Under the pieces are notes generated by a model. The model saw only the letters and a list, made by a program, of their open reading frames with translations. It was not told the DNA's origin and searched no databases. Positions 8,096 to 17,034 of a stretch of DNA of 64,000 bases are shown piece by piece; position 1 is the first letter of the stretch, and every line of letters starts with the position of its first letter. The position numbers and the translations under genes are program-made. Location: positions 5,103 through 69,102 of the forward strand of contig CAYZVN010000006.1 in assembly GCA_964482025.1 (NCBI GenBank), given 5' to 3'. Source of the DNA: UBA5868 sp964482025. GTDB lineage: Bacteria > Pseudomonadota > Gammaproteobacteria > Pseudomonadales > Cellvibrionaceae.

Positions 8096-9172
8096 ATGAC
8101 GTTTTCTTCTGCCGATTATCAGCAACAACTTGAGCAAAAGCACCAGCAGAGCTTGGAAGAATTTGCCGAGTTTGGAGTTAAAAGTATCGATCTCTTCCCA
8201 TCTCCGCCGCAGCAATACCGCATGCGAGCGGAATTTAAAGCTTGGCGCTCGGGCAGCGGCGTGAGCTACGCGATGTTTGAACCGGGAAGCCGAAAAGCTT
8301 ATGAGATAGAAACATTTTTGCCGGGCTCGATAGCAATGCAAGCATTGATGCCGCGGCTGCGTGAGTATTTGAATGCGCACGAGATTTTGCGTCATAAATT
8401 GTTTCAGATCGAGTTTCTCACATCTGTTAAAGGCGAGTCTTTAATTACCCTGATCTACCACAGGCCGCTTGATGAAGACTGGCTTCATGCAGCGCAAGCT
8501 GCTGCCGAGCAACTGCAAACTCGAATTGTTGGTCGCAGTCGCGGGCAAAAGCTGGTGTTATCCGAGGATTTTATTTATGAGTCTTTTGCTGTAGAGGGTA
8601 AAACCTATCACTATCAACAATTAGAGGGCTCCTTCACCCAGCCCAACGGATTTGTCTGCCAGCACATGCTTAATTGGGCAACTCAGCAGAGCCGTGGTTT
8701 TGGTGGCGACCTATTGGAACTCTACTGTGGTAACGGTAACTTTACCTTACCCCTTTCCCGCAATTTTAATAAAGTTCTGGCTACTGAAGTGGCCAAATCG
8801 AGTATTCAGTCGGCACTGCATAACTGTGCCTTAAACCAAATCCGTAATATCAAATTTGTACGCATGTCCGCAGAAGATATGGTGGGCGCGCTGGATAGAA
8901 TCCGCGCATTCGAGCGGTTAAAAAACATCGATCTGGATGATTATCAATTTTCGACGGTATTTGTCGATCCGCCACGCAGTGGTTTGGACCCCTTGACGAA
9001 CACATTCGTAAGTCGCTTTACAAATATTGTGTATATCTCCTGCAATCCTCACACGCTCAAAGAAAATCTGCAGCAGCTTTACACCACCCACAAGGTAGTC
9101 CGTATGGCGCTGTTTGATCAATTTCCCTATACCGAACACCGGGAATGCGGGGTGATTCTGCAGCGCCGTTAA
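8096..9172 (+). CDS. trmA: tRNA (uracil-5-)-methyltransferase TrmA
   Basis: TrmA makes 5-methyluridine at position 54 (the T loop) of tRNA using S-adenosylmethionine. The 358 residues are close to the E. coli length (366). Motifs are the AdoMet-binding YCGNGNFTLPL, the FVDPPRSGLD loop, the catalytic nucleophile Cys316 in YISCNPHTL, and the C-terminal TEHRECGVILQRR with the general-base Glu. There is no N-terminal TRAM domain, which separates it from RlmD/RumA. The ribosome site is weak. It lies 25 bases after regA and may be co-transcribed with that operon. Confidence 0.96.
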   Translation: MTFSSADYQQQLEQKHQQSLEEFAEFGVKSIDLFPSPPQQYRMRAEFKAWRSGSGVSYAMFEPGSRKAYEIETFLPGSIAMQALMPRLREYLNAHEILRHKLFQIEFLTSVKGESLITLIYHRPLDEDWLHAAQAAAEQLQTRIVGRSRGQKLVLSEDFIYESFAVEGKTYHYQQLEGSFTQPNGFVCQHMLNWATQQSRGFGGDLLELYCGNGNFTLPLSRNFNKVLATEVAKSSIQSALHNCALNQIRNIKFVRMSAEDMVGALDRIRAFERLKNIDLDDYQFSTVFVDPPRSGLDPLTNTFVSRFTNIVYISCNPHTLKENLQQLYTTHKVVRMALFDQFPYTEHRECGVILQRR

Positions 9173-9211
9173 TTCAATTCGAAGCGCGTGGTAAGTGCGG
9201 AACCCATGGCG

Positions 9212-9667
9212 CTAGAATGTGCGCCCGAGCATACGTTGAGCCGCATCGCGCACAAAGTCGCCTAACAATTCATCTTGCTGTTTAATCTGTTCTTCAAAAT
9301 CCCTCTTCGCCTGCCGAGGCAGTTTCTTCCAAGCGTCTAGAATTGGGATATGCTCTATCGCGTGTGCGAACTTGTCAAAGGCCACGAACTCTTCACGTTC
9401 AGGCCCATTGACGGACAGTTGATCCATCAACTTGGATACGCGCAGGCTAGCTTCGGCGCACTCAACTTGCTCGGCGAGCAAGGCACGGCAAATAATTTGA
9501 ATGCTTTGATTGAGTTGTTGGCGGGCATGCAGATACTGAGTACCTGCTTCTTTTTGTCGTTGCTCTAATTGTTTTTTATTAAGATACAAGCGCCAGTGTA
9601 AATAGATAGCAATCGACAACAGGGCAAGCACGAGGGCGCCGCCGAGGTAAAACAATATCTCAATCAT
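9212..9667 (-). CDS. DUF2489-family membrane-anchored protein
   Basis: A single N-terminal membrane helix (EILFYLGGALVLALLSIAIY) is followed by a charged helical region of about 125 residues. It includes QSIQIICRALLAEQVECAEA and VSKLMDQL, which resemble DUF2489 proteins of unknown function. A longer frame begins at 9688, but ATG at 9667 has a GGAG site 7 bases upstream and overlaps the rmuC stop codon as ATGA, so 9667 is preferred (151 residues). Translational coupling to rmuC suggests a linked role; the function is unknown. Confidence 0.75.
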   Translation of the reverse strand: MIEILFYLGGALVLALLSIAIYLHWRLYLNKKQLEQRQKEAGTQYLHARQQLNQSIQIICRALLAEQVECAEASLRVSKLMDQLSVNGPEREEFVAFDKFAHAIEHIPILDAWKKLPRQAKRDFEEQIKQQDELLGDFVRDAAQRMLGRTF

Positions 9668-11042
9668 CCAAGTTCTCCAAAGTTTCATTATTCATAGCGG
9701 CTTCGACCAGCTCTCGCGGAATCGTCCGCGATGTTTTAGCTCCTAAACGCCGCAGATCATCTGTGCGCTTAATCAAATTACCTTTGCCTGCCTCCAGGCG
9801 ATTCATTGCTGTATTGAAACTTCGACTCGCGCGCTCTATGCCGGCGCCCACTTCTTGCATCGACTCTAAAAAGCGAACGAACTGATCGTGAAGTTTGCCG
9901 GCGCTAATAACAATTTGCTCAACATTTTTATCCTGCCGATCGCGTTGCCAAAGTGCGTTGACCGTGCGCAAAATCACAAACAAACTGGAGGGGCTGACAA
10001 GAAGAATCTGCCGGTCATAGGCTTCCTGGAGTAATTCTGGGGCGTTTTGGACGGCGCTGACGAAAGCCGCCTCTACCGGAATAAACATGCAAACAAAGTC
10101 CAAGCGCTTACGCCCAACAAAGTCCGCATAATTTTTTCCACTCAAATTGCGCATATGAGCACGAAAAGAATCGACATGCTCTTTAAGTGCCTGAGTTCGA
10201 AGCGTGTCGCCACCTGAACAGTAACGCTCGTAAGCGATTAAAGATACTTTGGCATCTATAATCAGGTCTTTCTCATCAGGTAAGTAGACGACGACATCCG
10301 GTTGCAGACGTCGCCCCTCCTCGCCCGCCTGGGATACTTGCAAATCGTAATCGCGGCCTTTCTGCAACCCCATTTGTTCAAGCAAGTTGGCGAGAATCAT
10401 CTCCCCCCAATTGCCCATCGCCTTATTGCTGCCTTTTAAGGCGTTGGTGAGGTTTACGGCATCCATGCTGATTTGCTGCGACTGCTTTTGCAGCTCAAAG
10501 ATTTGGCCCATCAATTGATGGTGTCGGGCGCTATCCTGCTGCTGTACCTCTTCAACTTTGGAGCGAAAATCTTTCAGTTGATCACGAAAGGGGCTGATGA
10601 GGTGCTGGAGTTGGGTTTGGGTTGCACGGGAGAAGTGCTCCTGCTTGGCATCAAATAGACGATTCGCCAAGTTCTCGAATTCTTTGGCCATGGTTTCTCT
10701 GGCGGAGCGCAGGCTTTCAATTTCGGACTTTAATCCCGACTCTTTCTGAGTGGCTAAGGCTTCAAAAGTCACCAGCTGTCCTCGCAACTCAGTGTTGAGG
10801 TCGCGCGCCTGTGAAAGCTCCGCTAATAATCGCTGATATTCCTCCTCAGCTTTGGTGTAGCGCGCGGTTGCGTGTTCCAAACTCAGCGTCAGCTCGGCGG
10901 CACGAGAAAAGTGTTCAAGATCTTTTACGTGAAGCCTGTGTCGTTGACGAACCAGGATCACCATACAACCGATCAATAATGTCAGAGTGGTGACCGCCCA
11001 GCTTAATAAAAACCACCCAGGGAGGGCGTATTGATTCAACAT
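9660..11042 (-). CDS. rmuC: DNA recombination protein RmuC
   Basis: RmuC limits inversions at short inverted repeats and carries a PD-(D/E)xK nuclease-like core. The protein has one N-terminal membrane helix (WFLLSWAVTTLTLLIGCMVIL), a long coiled coil (about residues 40-190) and the conserved RmuC core. The core includes GNWGEMILANLLEQMGL, PDVVVYLPDEKDLIIDAKVSL and FIPVEAAFVSAV. A TTG at 11054 extends the frame by four codons; ATG at 11042 is more likely (460 residues). The DUF2489 gene overlaps its stop codon. Confidence 0.93.
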   Translation of the reverse strand: MLNQYALPGWFLLSWAVTTLTLLIGCMVILVRQRHRLHVKDLEHFSRAAELTLSLEHATARYTKAEEEYQRLLAELSQARDLNTELRGQLVTFEALATQKESGLKSEIESLRSARETMAKEFENLANRLFDAKQEHFSRATQTQLQHLISPFRDQLKDFRSKVEEVQQQDSARHHQLMGQIFELQKQSQQISMDAVNLTNALKGSNKAMGNWGEMILANLLEQMGLQKGRDYDLQVSQAGEEGRRLQPDVVVYLPDEKDLIIDAKVSLIAYERYCSGGDTLRTQALKEHVDSFRAHMRNLSGKNYADFVGRKRLDFVCMFIPVEAAFVSAVQNAPELLQEAYDRQILLVSPSSLFVILRTVNALWQRDRQDKNVEQIVISAGKLHDQFVRFLESMQEVGAGIERASRSFNTAMNRLEAGKGNLIKRTDDLRRLGAKTSRTIPRELVEAAMNNETLENLDD

Positions 11043-11056
11043 TTTGGTTACCAAAA
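11042..11056. promoter_or_regulatory. 15-bp palindrome between divergent rmuC and murI
   Basis: TTTTGGT at 11042-11048 and ACCAAAA at 11050-11056 form a perfect dyad around one central base. It overlaps the first base of the rmuC start codon and lies 18 bases before an extended -10-like TGCTATTGT (11071-11079) for murI. It could be an operator for either gene; the protein that would bind it is unknown. Confidence 0.35.
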
Positions 11057-11114
11057 AGGTCGCGGAATTATGCTATTGTAGCGCTGCATCAATTTACCAT
11101 TGTTTATCCCGCTT

Positions 11115-11921
11115 ATGACTATCCCTTCCGTACTTGTCCTCGACTCGGGAATTGGCGGATTGAGTATAACCTGGGAAATTCGCACCCGCTGTCCCCTCCT
11201 TCACATCGACTACATTGCTGACTTAGAGGCGTTTCCCTACGGCATAAAACCTGAAGAACAGATTGTCGCAAGAGTGGCTAAATTAGCGGAATACGCGGTG
11301 ACCACTCTAAAACCATCGATTATTGTGATTGCCTGTAATACGGCAAGTACAGTCGCACTCACGGCTGTTCGGCAATTAACTGCGATACCAGTGGTTGGTG
11401 TGGTCCCGGCAATCAAACCCGCGGCTCAGTTGTCGAAAACTGGCGTTATAGGGGTATTGGCTACGGAAGGGACAATTAACCGCCGTTACACCCATAACTT
11501 GATTCAGGAATTTGCCCAAAATAGAACCGTCGCGTTGCATGGCTCGGCGCGGCTTGTGGCGCTTGCCGAGCAGAAGCTGCAAGGTAAATCCGTGAGCCTG
11601 CAGGCAGTTGAGCGGGAGCTCTTGCCGCTGCTGGAAAAGTCGCCTGATATGGATACAGTGGTATTAGCCTGCACACATTTTCCGCTGCTTAAAGAGGAGT
11701 TTGTGCGGTGCTTTCCCCAGATCAGGTTTTGGGTAGATTCTGGGGAGGCGATTGCAAATCGCGTGGAGTCTCTACTATCAATGCAGGGCTCAATTGTGTC
11801 CGCTTCCAGCCCCGCGTCTGTCAATTCGTTTTACGTTACATCCGCTCAGTCGAGCTATCCGCAGAGCTCGCTAGAGCGATATTTAGGGGCTTATAAAGAA
11901 AGCACCATCGTCATTTCTTGA
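11115..11921 (+). CDS. murI: Glutamate racemase MurI
   Basis: MurI interconverts L- and D-glutamate in the cytoplasm, supplying D-Glu for peptidoglycan. The two catalytic cysteines are present: Cys74 in IACNTAST and Cys186 in LACTHFPLL. The substrate loop LDSGIGGLS is at the N-terminus. An upstream in-frame TTG (11100) adds five codons, but ATG at 11115 gives the usual N-terminus (MTIPSVLVLDSG) and 268 residues. It is divergent from rmuC and convergent with ppiD, with a shared hairpin terminator between. Confidence 0.96.
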   Translation: MTIPSVLVLDSGIGGLSITWEIRTRCPLLHIDYIADLEAFPYGIKPEEQIVARVAKLAEYAVTTLKPSIIVIACNTASTVALTAVRQLTAIPVVGVVPAIKPAAQLSKTGVIGVLATEGTINRRYTHNLIQEFAQNRTVALHGSARLVALAEQKLQGKSVSLQAVERELLPLLEKSPDMDTVVLACTHFPLLKEEFVRCFPQIRFWVDSGEAIANRVESLLSMQGSIVSASSPASVNSFYVTSAQSSYPQSSLERYLGAYKESTIVIS

Positions 11922-11935
11922 GCATTAAGCCGCAT

Positions 11936-11962
11936 AAAAAAGCCGCTTTTCAGCGGCCTTTT
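11936..11962. terminator. Bidirectional terminator between murI and ppiD
   Basis: A stem GCCGCT (11942-11947) pairs with AGCGGC (11952-11957) around a TTTC loop. It is flanked by an A-run on the left and a T-run on the right, so it can end transcripts arriving from either convergent gene. Confidence 0.75.
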
Positions 11963-11963
11963 C

Positions 11964-13829
11964 TTACATTTTAATTCTCGCCTGTTCGATGATCCCACTT
12001 TCAAATGAGCTTAGCTCATTCTGTGAAATCTGAAATCGCAGCTGGTTTGTCAGACCCGTTCTCTGCGCTTCAGCCAGATCTTCTAATGTGCCATCTTCAA
12101 CATTGGTAAGGCGTATGACAACTGCGCTGCCATCTGGCAAGGAAGCTAAGTCAAGGATAGGCTCATCGTTAGCTGGGCGCGCTAGAGCGAAGGCTTTTTG
12201 GAGAATCGCGCTGCCTACTTCAAATGACGACCGGGTCGCCTTTTCATGAAGTGTGTACTCTAGGTCCTGTTCTTTTGCGACTTCTTCCGCTGATTTACCG
12301 CTCGCGATTTGCTGCAGCACTTCCTGCGCTTGACGAGCGCTCTCCTGTGCAATTCGTTCTTCAGTCAACTGCTGTTCAATAACATCTCGAACTTCGGCCA
12401 AGGGTTGGATATGTTCCGGCTCATGCTCGTTTAGGCGGACAACATAGGCTTTATTGCCGTTTGTCTCGATCACTCGACTGTTGTGACCCAGCACCAAAAC
12501 CTCGTCACCAAAGGCTTCGTTGACGAGTTGTTGGTTTGACATAACCCCGCTGCCGCCCTGACGAGTAAACCAGCCGCTGACTTTAACTTCTAAGCCCAAG
12601 GCATCGGCTGCATATTGCAGTGAGTCGGCGCCAAATGTTTTTTCATCTAAAGTGGCAAGTTTTTGCATGTAGGTTTCTTGTGCAATTTCTTGTGCGAGTT
12701 GTCGGGCGATGAAGGACTCGCGCTCCTCAAACGAGGGTGGCTCAACATTGGTTTTGTCTAATAGCTTAATAAAATGATATCCGGCTTCTGTTTTGACTGC
12801 GCCAGACACCGCACCGACGTCGAGCTCTTGGGCCGCTTCGACAAACGCTTGCGGATAGGCCTCATTGATCATAATGCCGAGATTGCCGCCCGCATCCTTA
12901 GAGCCTAAGTCGTCTGAATACTCTTTGGCGAGATCCGCAAAATCTGCGCCCTCAGCCAGTTTTGCTTCAACGGTCTTAATCTGCTCAGCGGCTGCATCAC
13001 TTTCTTCGATTAAAATGTGAGCAACCGAGTAGCGGGGATCGGGTTTGAAGGAGCTGATTTCCTCTTGGTAAATCTGGCGGACGTCCTCTTCATTGACCTG
13101 TACTGCATCTGCCAAGCTCTCCAAGCTCAACTCCACGTAGGTTACTTTTAGCTGTTCTGGTTCCAGAAATTGCGCAGAGTTATTTTGGTAATATTGCTCG
13201 ATTTCCGCGTCGGTAATCGGAGTGCTAGGCTCTCCCGACTTGGGGATCTTGACCGCTGAAAACGTACGTTTCTGCTGGGTGATGGCTGCCAAGAGTTCAA
13301 TTTCTTCAGCTGTGACAAAGGCACTCGTCGAAACCCCTGTATTCATGTGGCCAAGAACAAAGTCCCGCTCTGACGCCAGGAGAAAGTTTGCCGGCGTGTA
13401 CATATAGGAGATCCGTTCTTTGAAGAGATCGTAGTTGAATTTTCCGTCGATCTGAAATGCCTCAATGGAAGCGATTTGTTTCCAGAGCTCCTCTTTGGAT
13501 GCACCCATGCCTCCTGCAATCGCGGCTTGATATAAGGCCTCACGCTGCACCATACGCTGCAGCACAGGGCCGCTCAAGGCGCTGTCTTCCAAGCGGGGGC
13601 TGTTGGCCGGCAATTCGAATTGCTGTTGAAGCCTTTGTTTCTCCAACGCCAACTCACGCTGGAAATCGATGCGATTTATGCTTTCGCCATTTACTGACGC
13701 CACTTCTGTTCCGCCCACAGAGCCGACAAACAGTTGCTCCACTCCAAACAACACGAGAGGAATAATAAAAATCGCAAGAACAAATACCGCAACTGTTCCT
13801 TTCAAATTGTCTCGCATGCTCTGCAGCAT
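11964..13829 (-). CDS. ppiD: Periplasmic chaperone/peptidyl-prolyl isomerase PpiD
   Basis: PpiD is an inner-membrane-anchored periplasmic folding factor near the Sec translocon. The protein starts MLQSMRDNLKG, then one membrane helix (TVAVFVLAIFIIPLVLFGVEQL), a SurA-like N-terminal domain, a parvulin domain (about residues 260-355, with ARYSVAHIL-like RYSVAHILIEE and GGNLGIM) and a C-terminal region. ATG at 13829 has GAGG six bases upstream; the longer TTG frame at 13841 is less likely. 621 residues matches the family. It is last in the conserved tig-clpP-clpX-lon-hupB-ppiD order. Confidence 0.95.
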   Translation of the reverse strand: MLQSMRDNLKGTVAVFVLAIFIIPLVLFGVEQLFVGSVGGTEVASVNGESINRIDFQRELALEKQRLQQQFELPANSPRLEDSALSGPVLQRMVQREALYQAAIAGGMGASKEELWKQIASIEAFQIDGKFNYDLFKERISYMYTPANFLLASERDFVLGHMNTGVSTSAFVTAEEIELLAAITQQKRTFSAVKIPKSGEPSTPITDAEIEQYYQNNSAQFLEPEQLKVTYVELSLESLADAVQVNEEDVRQIYQEEISSFKPDPRYSVAHILIEESDAAAEQIKTVEAKLAEGADFADLAKEYSDDLGSKDAGGNLGIMINEAYPQAFVEAAQELDVGAVSGAVKTEAGYHFIKLLDKTNVEPPSFEERESFIARQLAQEIAQETYMQKLATLDEKTFGADSLQYAADALGLEVKVSGWFTRQGGSGVMSNQQLVNEAFGDEVLVLGHNSRVIETNGNKAYVVRLNEHEPEHIQPLAEVRDVIEQQLTEERIAQESARQAQEVLQQIASGKSAEEVAKEQDLEYTLHEKATRSSFEVGSAILQKAFALARPANDEPILDLASLPDGSAVVIRLTNVEDGTLEDLAEAQRTGLTNQLRFQISQNELSSFESGIIEQARIKM

Positions 13830-13856
13830 CATGCACCTCAAAGGCTAAATCTATAT

Positions 13857-13883
13857 AAAAAAGGCGCATTGATGCGCCTTTTC
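13857..13883 (-). terminator. Terminator downstream of hupB
   Basis: GGCGCA (13863-13868) pairs with TGCGCC (13873-13878) around a four-base loop, and the stem extends into A/T pairs. Read on the minus strand it ends in a run of six T, a strong factor-independent terminator between hupB and ppiD. Confidence 0.85.
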
Positions 13884-13941
13884 AATTATCAAAATCTTAT
13901 TTCAAGTGGAAGTCGGAGAAATAAAATTATGCCTGTGACAA

Positions 13942-14220
13942 TCAGGCCATATTGACGGCGTCTTTTAAAGCTTTGCCAGCTTTAAAAGAAGGGATCTTTG
14001 CTGCAGATATCTCGATGGGGTCACCCGTTTGAGGATTGCGGCCGGTGCGAGCGGCGCGCTCTTTTACCACAAAAGTGCCAAAGCCCACTAATGCTACTTG
14101 ATCGTTATTTTTGAGTGCCTGAGTTATAGATTCAGTCACCGCGTCCAAAGCTCTGCCAGCTGCTGCTTTTGAAATATCTGCTGAAGCGGCAATAGCATCG
14201 ATCAACTCAGATTTGTTCAC
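13942..14220 (-). CDS. hupB: DNA-binding protein HU-beta
   Basis: This small nucleoid protein bends DNA without sequence specificity. It has 92 residues; the HU family usually has 90. It starts MNKSELIDAIAASADISKAAA and contains the beta-arm signature VGFGTFVVKERAARTGRNPQ with the intercalating proline in RNPQTG. The start codon is GTG at 14220 with a strong GAGGGG site six bases upstream. It lies between lon and ppiD, the standard gammaproteobacterial location of hupB. A TATAAT lies about 30 bases upstream and a strong terminator follows, so it probably has its own transcript. Confidence 0.97.
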   Translation of the reverse strand: MNKSELIDAIAASADISKAAAGRALDAVTESITQALKNNDQVALVGFGTFVVKERAARTGRNPQTGDPIEISAAKIPSFKAGKALKDAVNMA

Positions 14221-14251
14221 GTTTAACCCCTCTTATTATTCGAAGATGATA

Positions 14252-14257
14252 ATTATA
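14252..14257 (-). promoter_or_regulatory. -10 box of the probable hupB promoter
   Basis: A perfect TATAAT reads on the minus strand at 14257-14252, about 32 bases before the GTG start of hupB. No convincing -35 box is seen at 16-18 bases. The rest of the 246-base lon-hupB gap shows no gene. Confidence 0.45.
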
Positions 14258-14447
14258 AAACACCGGAAGACTCATAGCCGAAGGCACTCACTCGGCCAGC
14301 CGTTCCAGCCATTCTGGCAATGTTCGACGGACTGCGATTTATACCAACTGCGGTTTTACCGGTCAAGGACGCTGTCCAATTTTGATGAAGTTTGGGAGCG
14401 GCTGGGCGTTGAAACCGACAGCCGCAGAGTAAGAAATAGCCTGTTGT

Positions 14448-14467
14448 ACGTTTTTGCGACAAAACGT
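14448..14467 (-). terminator. Hairpin at the lon stop codon
   Basis: ACGTTTT (14448-14454) and AAAACGT (14461-14467) form a perfect 7-bp stem that begins at the last base of the lon stop codon. No T-run follows on the minus strand, so it is a weak terminator or a 3'-end stabilising hairpin. Confidence 0.4.
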
Positions 14468-16881
14468 CAATGAGTGCTGATGCGGTTTTCATCCTTTGGA
14501 TGATCAAACGCTTTGGCTTCCAAGGCTCGATATTCCTCATCCGTATAAGGTGTTGGCATCTGCTGTAATGCCACAGCCAAGACTTCATCAATCCATTTTA
14601 CTGGCTTGATCTGAAGGTCGGCTTTAATGTTATGCGGTATTTCTCGCAAATCAGCTTCATTGTCCTTGGGAATGATCACTGTTTTTATACCACCCCGGTG
14701 TGCCGCCAAGAGTTTTTCTTTGAGACCTCCGATTTTGAGGACTTCACCGCGCAGCGTGATTTCACCGGTCATGGCAACGTCCGCGCGTACGGGAATGTTG
14801 CTATAAACAGAAACAAGTGCTGTGCACATGGCGATACCCGCGCTCGGCCCGTCTTTTGGCGTTGCCCCCTCCGGGACGTGAATATGCAAATCATGCTTCT
14901 CGCTGAAATCGGGAGCTATACCCAAAACCTGGGATCTAGAGCGCACCACGGTTATCGCCGCCTGGATAGATTCCTGCATAACGTCACCGAGAGAGCCGGT
15001 TTTGACCAGTCGACCTTTACCCTTAACGGCTGACGCTTCGATGGTTAATAATTCCCCACCAACTTGAGTCCACGCCAGACCCGTCACCTGCCCTACTTGG
15101 TTTTCCTCCTCGGCACGTCCGAAGTCTGTCTTTTTGACGCCGAGGTAATCTTCAAGCAAGCCAGGCTCGATAACTTGCTTCGCATATTCTGATTTTTTTA
15201 CATTTTGGGTGACGACTTTGCGGCAGATTTTCGCGATTTCTCGATCAAGTCCACGCACCCCTGCTTCGCGGGTGTAGTAGCGGACGATATCTCGAATCGC
15301 CTCTGCCGGGATCTCCAGCTCACCTTCTTTTAAGCCGTTATTCTTCATTTGCTTTGGAATCAAATAACGTGAGGCGATATTGATCTTTTCATCTTCGGTA
15401 TAGCCTGGAATCCGTATGACCTCCATACGATCCAACAGCGGACCTGGAATATTCATGGTGTTGGACGTACATATAAACATCACGTCCGACAAGTCATAGT
15501 CCACCTCAAGATAGTGATCATTGAAGTGCGAGTTTTGCTCAGGGTCGAGAACTTCTAATAGCGCGGATGCCGGATCGCCCCGGTGATCCATACCCATTTT
15601 GTCCACCTCGTCCAATAAAAATAATGGGTTTTTTACCCCCACCTTGGACATTTTCTGAACCAGCTTCCCTGGTAGCGAGCCGATGTAGGTCCTTCTATGG
15701 CCGCGTATCTCTGCCTCGTCACGGACACCTCCGAGTGCCATTCGCACGAATTTACGGTTAGTCGCTCTGGCGATAGACTCGCCCAGGGATGTCTTGCCGA
15801 CACCCGGCGGGCCAACGAGACAAAGAACGGGGCCTTTTATCTTTCTAACGCGCTTCTGCACGGCGAGATATTCGAGAATTCTTTCTTTAACTTCTTCTAA
15901 ACCGTAGTGATCGGCTTCGAGAATTTTCTCAGCAGCGGCCAAATCGTGTCGCACTTTGCTGCGCTTATTCCAGGGAACACTCACCATCCAGTCGATATAG
16001 GAGCGCACCACTGATGCTTCTGCCGACATTGGCGACATCATCTTCAGCTTATTTAATTCGGCACGTGTTTTTGCCTCTGCTTCCTTAGGCATGCCGGCCT
16101 CAGCAATCTTTGTCTCCAGCTCTTCCGCTTCGCTGGGCTCGTCGCCGAGTTCGCCGAGCTCTCTTTGAATCGCTTTCATCTGCTCATTCAAATAGTACTC
16201 GCGCTGACTTTTTTCCATCTGCTTTTTAACGCGTCCGCGAATACGCTTTTCAACTTGAAACAGATCTGCTTCGGCCTCCATCAATCCAACCAAGTGTTCG
16301 ACGCGCTCTGCGACGTCGTAAACCTCGAGAATTTGCTGTTTTTGGGTGAGATCCAGAGACATGTGTGCCGCGACTGTGTCGGCAAGACGCCCAGGCTCAT
16401 CGATGCCTGAGATCGAAGTCAGCACCTCAGACGGTACTTTTTTGCTCAAGTTGACATATTGTTCAAAGCCATTCAACAGCGCTTTTGCCAGTGCTTCTGA
16501 CTCTCGCGCATTTGGCTCGGGGCCACTAATGATGTTTGCGCTGGCCTGAAAGAAGTCATCGCCACCTATGCTGTTGATCTCCGCTCGCTCCTTGCCTTCT
16601 ACCAGCACTTTGACTGTCCCGTCGGGAAGTTTGAGTATCTGAAGAATTTGGGAGACGGTGCCGACCTCGTACAAGTCTTCCGCGTCGGGGTCGTCAACGG
16701 ACGGCGTTTTCTGCGCGACAAGCAAGACTTGCTTGTCGTCCGCCATTGCCGCTTCTAAGGCGGCGATGGATTTACTTCTTCCGACAAATAGTGGAATGAC
16801 CATGTGCGGATAAACCACTACATCTCGCAATGGAAGCAGGGGTAAATTCACTGCGTCAAAGGCTGTTTTTTTATCGCTCAT
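14467..16881 (-). CDS. lon: ATP-dependent protease Lon
   Basis: Lon is a cytoplasmic AAA+ serine protease that degrades misfolded and regulatory proteins. The 804 residues comprise an N-terminal substrate domain (NLPLLPLRDVVVYPHMVIPL), an ATPase with Walker A GPPGVGKTSL and Walker B PLFLLDEVDK, and a C-terminal protease domain. The nucleophile is Ser680 in KDGPSAGIAM, with the catalytic Lys about 40 residues later. The start ATG has a GAGGG site. A sigma-32-like promoter lies 57-83 bases upstream, as expected for a heat-shock gene. Confidence 0.98.
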   Translation of the reverse strand: MSDKKTAFDAVNLPLLPLRDVVVYPHMVIPLFVGRSKSIAALEAAMADDKQVLLVAQKTPSVDDPDAEDLYEVGTVSQILQILKLPDGTVKVLVEGKERAEINSIGGDDFFQASANIISGPEPNARESEALAKALLNGFEQYVNLSKKVPSEVLTSISGIDEPGRLADTVAAHMSLDLTQKQQILEVYDVAERVEHLVGLMEAEADLFQVEKRIRGRVKKQMEKSQREYYLNEQMKAIQRELGELGDEPSEAEELETKIAEAGMPKEAEAKTRAELNKLKMMSPMSAEASVVRSYIDWMVSVPWNKRSKVRHDLAAAEKILEADHYGLEEVKERILEYLAVQKRVRKIKGPVLCLVGPPGVGKTSLGESIARATNRKFVRMALGGVRDEAEIRGHRRTYIGSLPGKLVQKMSKVGVKNPLFLLDEVDKMGMDHRGDPASALLEVLDPEQNSHFNDHYLEVDYDLSDVMFICTSNTMNIPGPLLDRMEVIRIPGYTEDEKINIASRYLIPKQMKNNGLKEGELEIPAEAIRDIVRYYTREAGVRGLDREIAKICRKVVTQNVKKSEYAKQVIEPGLLEDYLGVKKTDFGRAEEENQVGQVTGLAWTQVGGELLTIEASAVKGKGRLVKTGSLGDVMQESIQAAITVVRSRSQVLGIAPDFSEKHDLHIHVPEGATPKDGPSAGIAMCTALVSVYSNIPVRADVAMTGEITLRGEVLKIGGLKEKLLAAHRGGIKTVIIPKDNEADLREIPHNIKADLQIKPVKWIDEVLAVALQQMPTPYTDEEYRALEAKAFDHPKDENRISTH

Positions 16882-16937
16882 ATAACCCTCTTTGTCTGCT
16901 TCGAGATGTTGTTACCTAGATTTTACGAACGTAGAAG

Positions 16938-16964
16938 ATTTGGGGCATAACCTTGAAATACAAG
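16938..16964 (-). promoter_or_regulatory. Sigma-32 (heat-shock) type promoter of lon
   Basis: On the minus strand CTTGTA (16964-16959), 13 spacer bases and CCCCAAAT (16945-16938) closely match the E. coli RpoH consensus CTTGAA-N13-15-CCCCATNT. The element is placed 57 bases before the lon start. This is a sequence match only. Confidence 0.6.
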
Positions 16965-16976
16965 CCTTAAAATACA

Positions 16977-16999
16977 AAAGGGCCCCTGCGGAGCCCTTT
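16977..16999 (-). terminator. Terminator between clpX and lon
   Basis: AAAGGGC (16977-16983) pairs with GCCCTTT (16993-16999). Read on the minus strand the stem is followed by TTTTG, ending the clpX transcript just upstream of the lon heat-shock promoter. Confidence 0.75.
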
Positions 17000-17034
17000 C
17001 CATGTCGCATGCCTAACAAACGCCATAAACAGCA

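Noticed and set aside
14213..14473. Plus-strand frame in the lon-hupB gap
   Set aside because: No ribosome site and no recognisable protein; the gap better holds the hupB promoter and the lon 3' hairpin.
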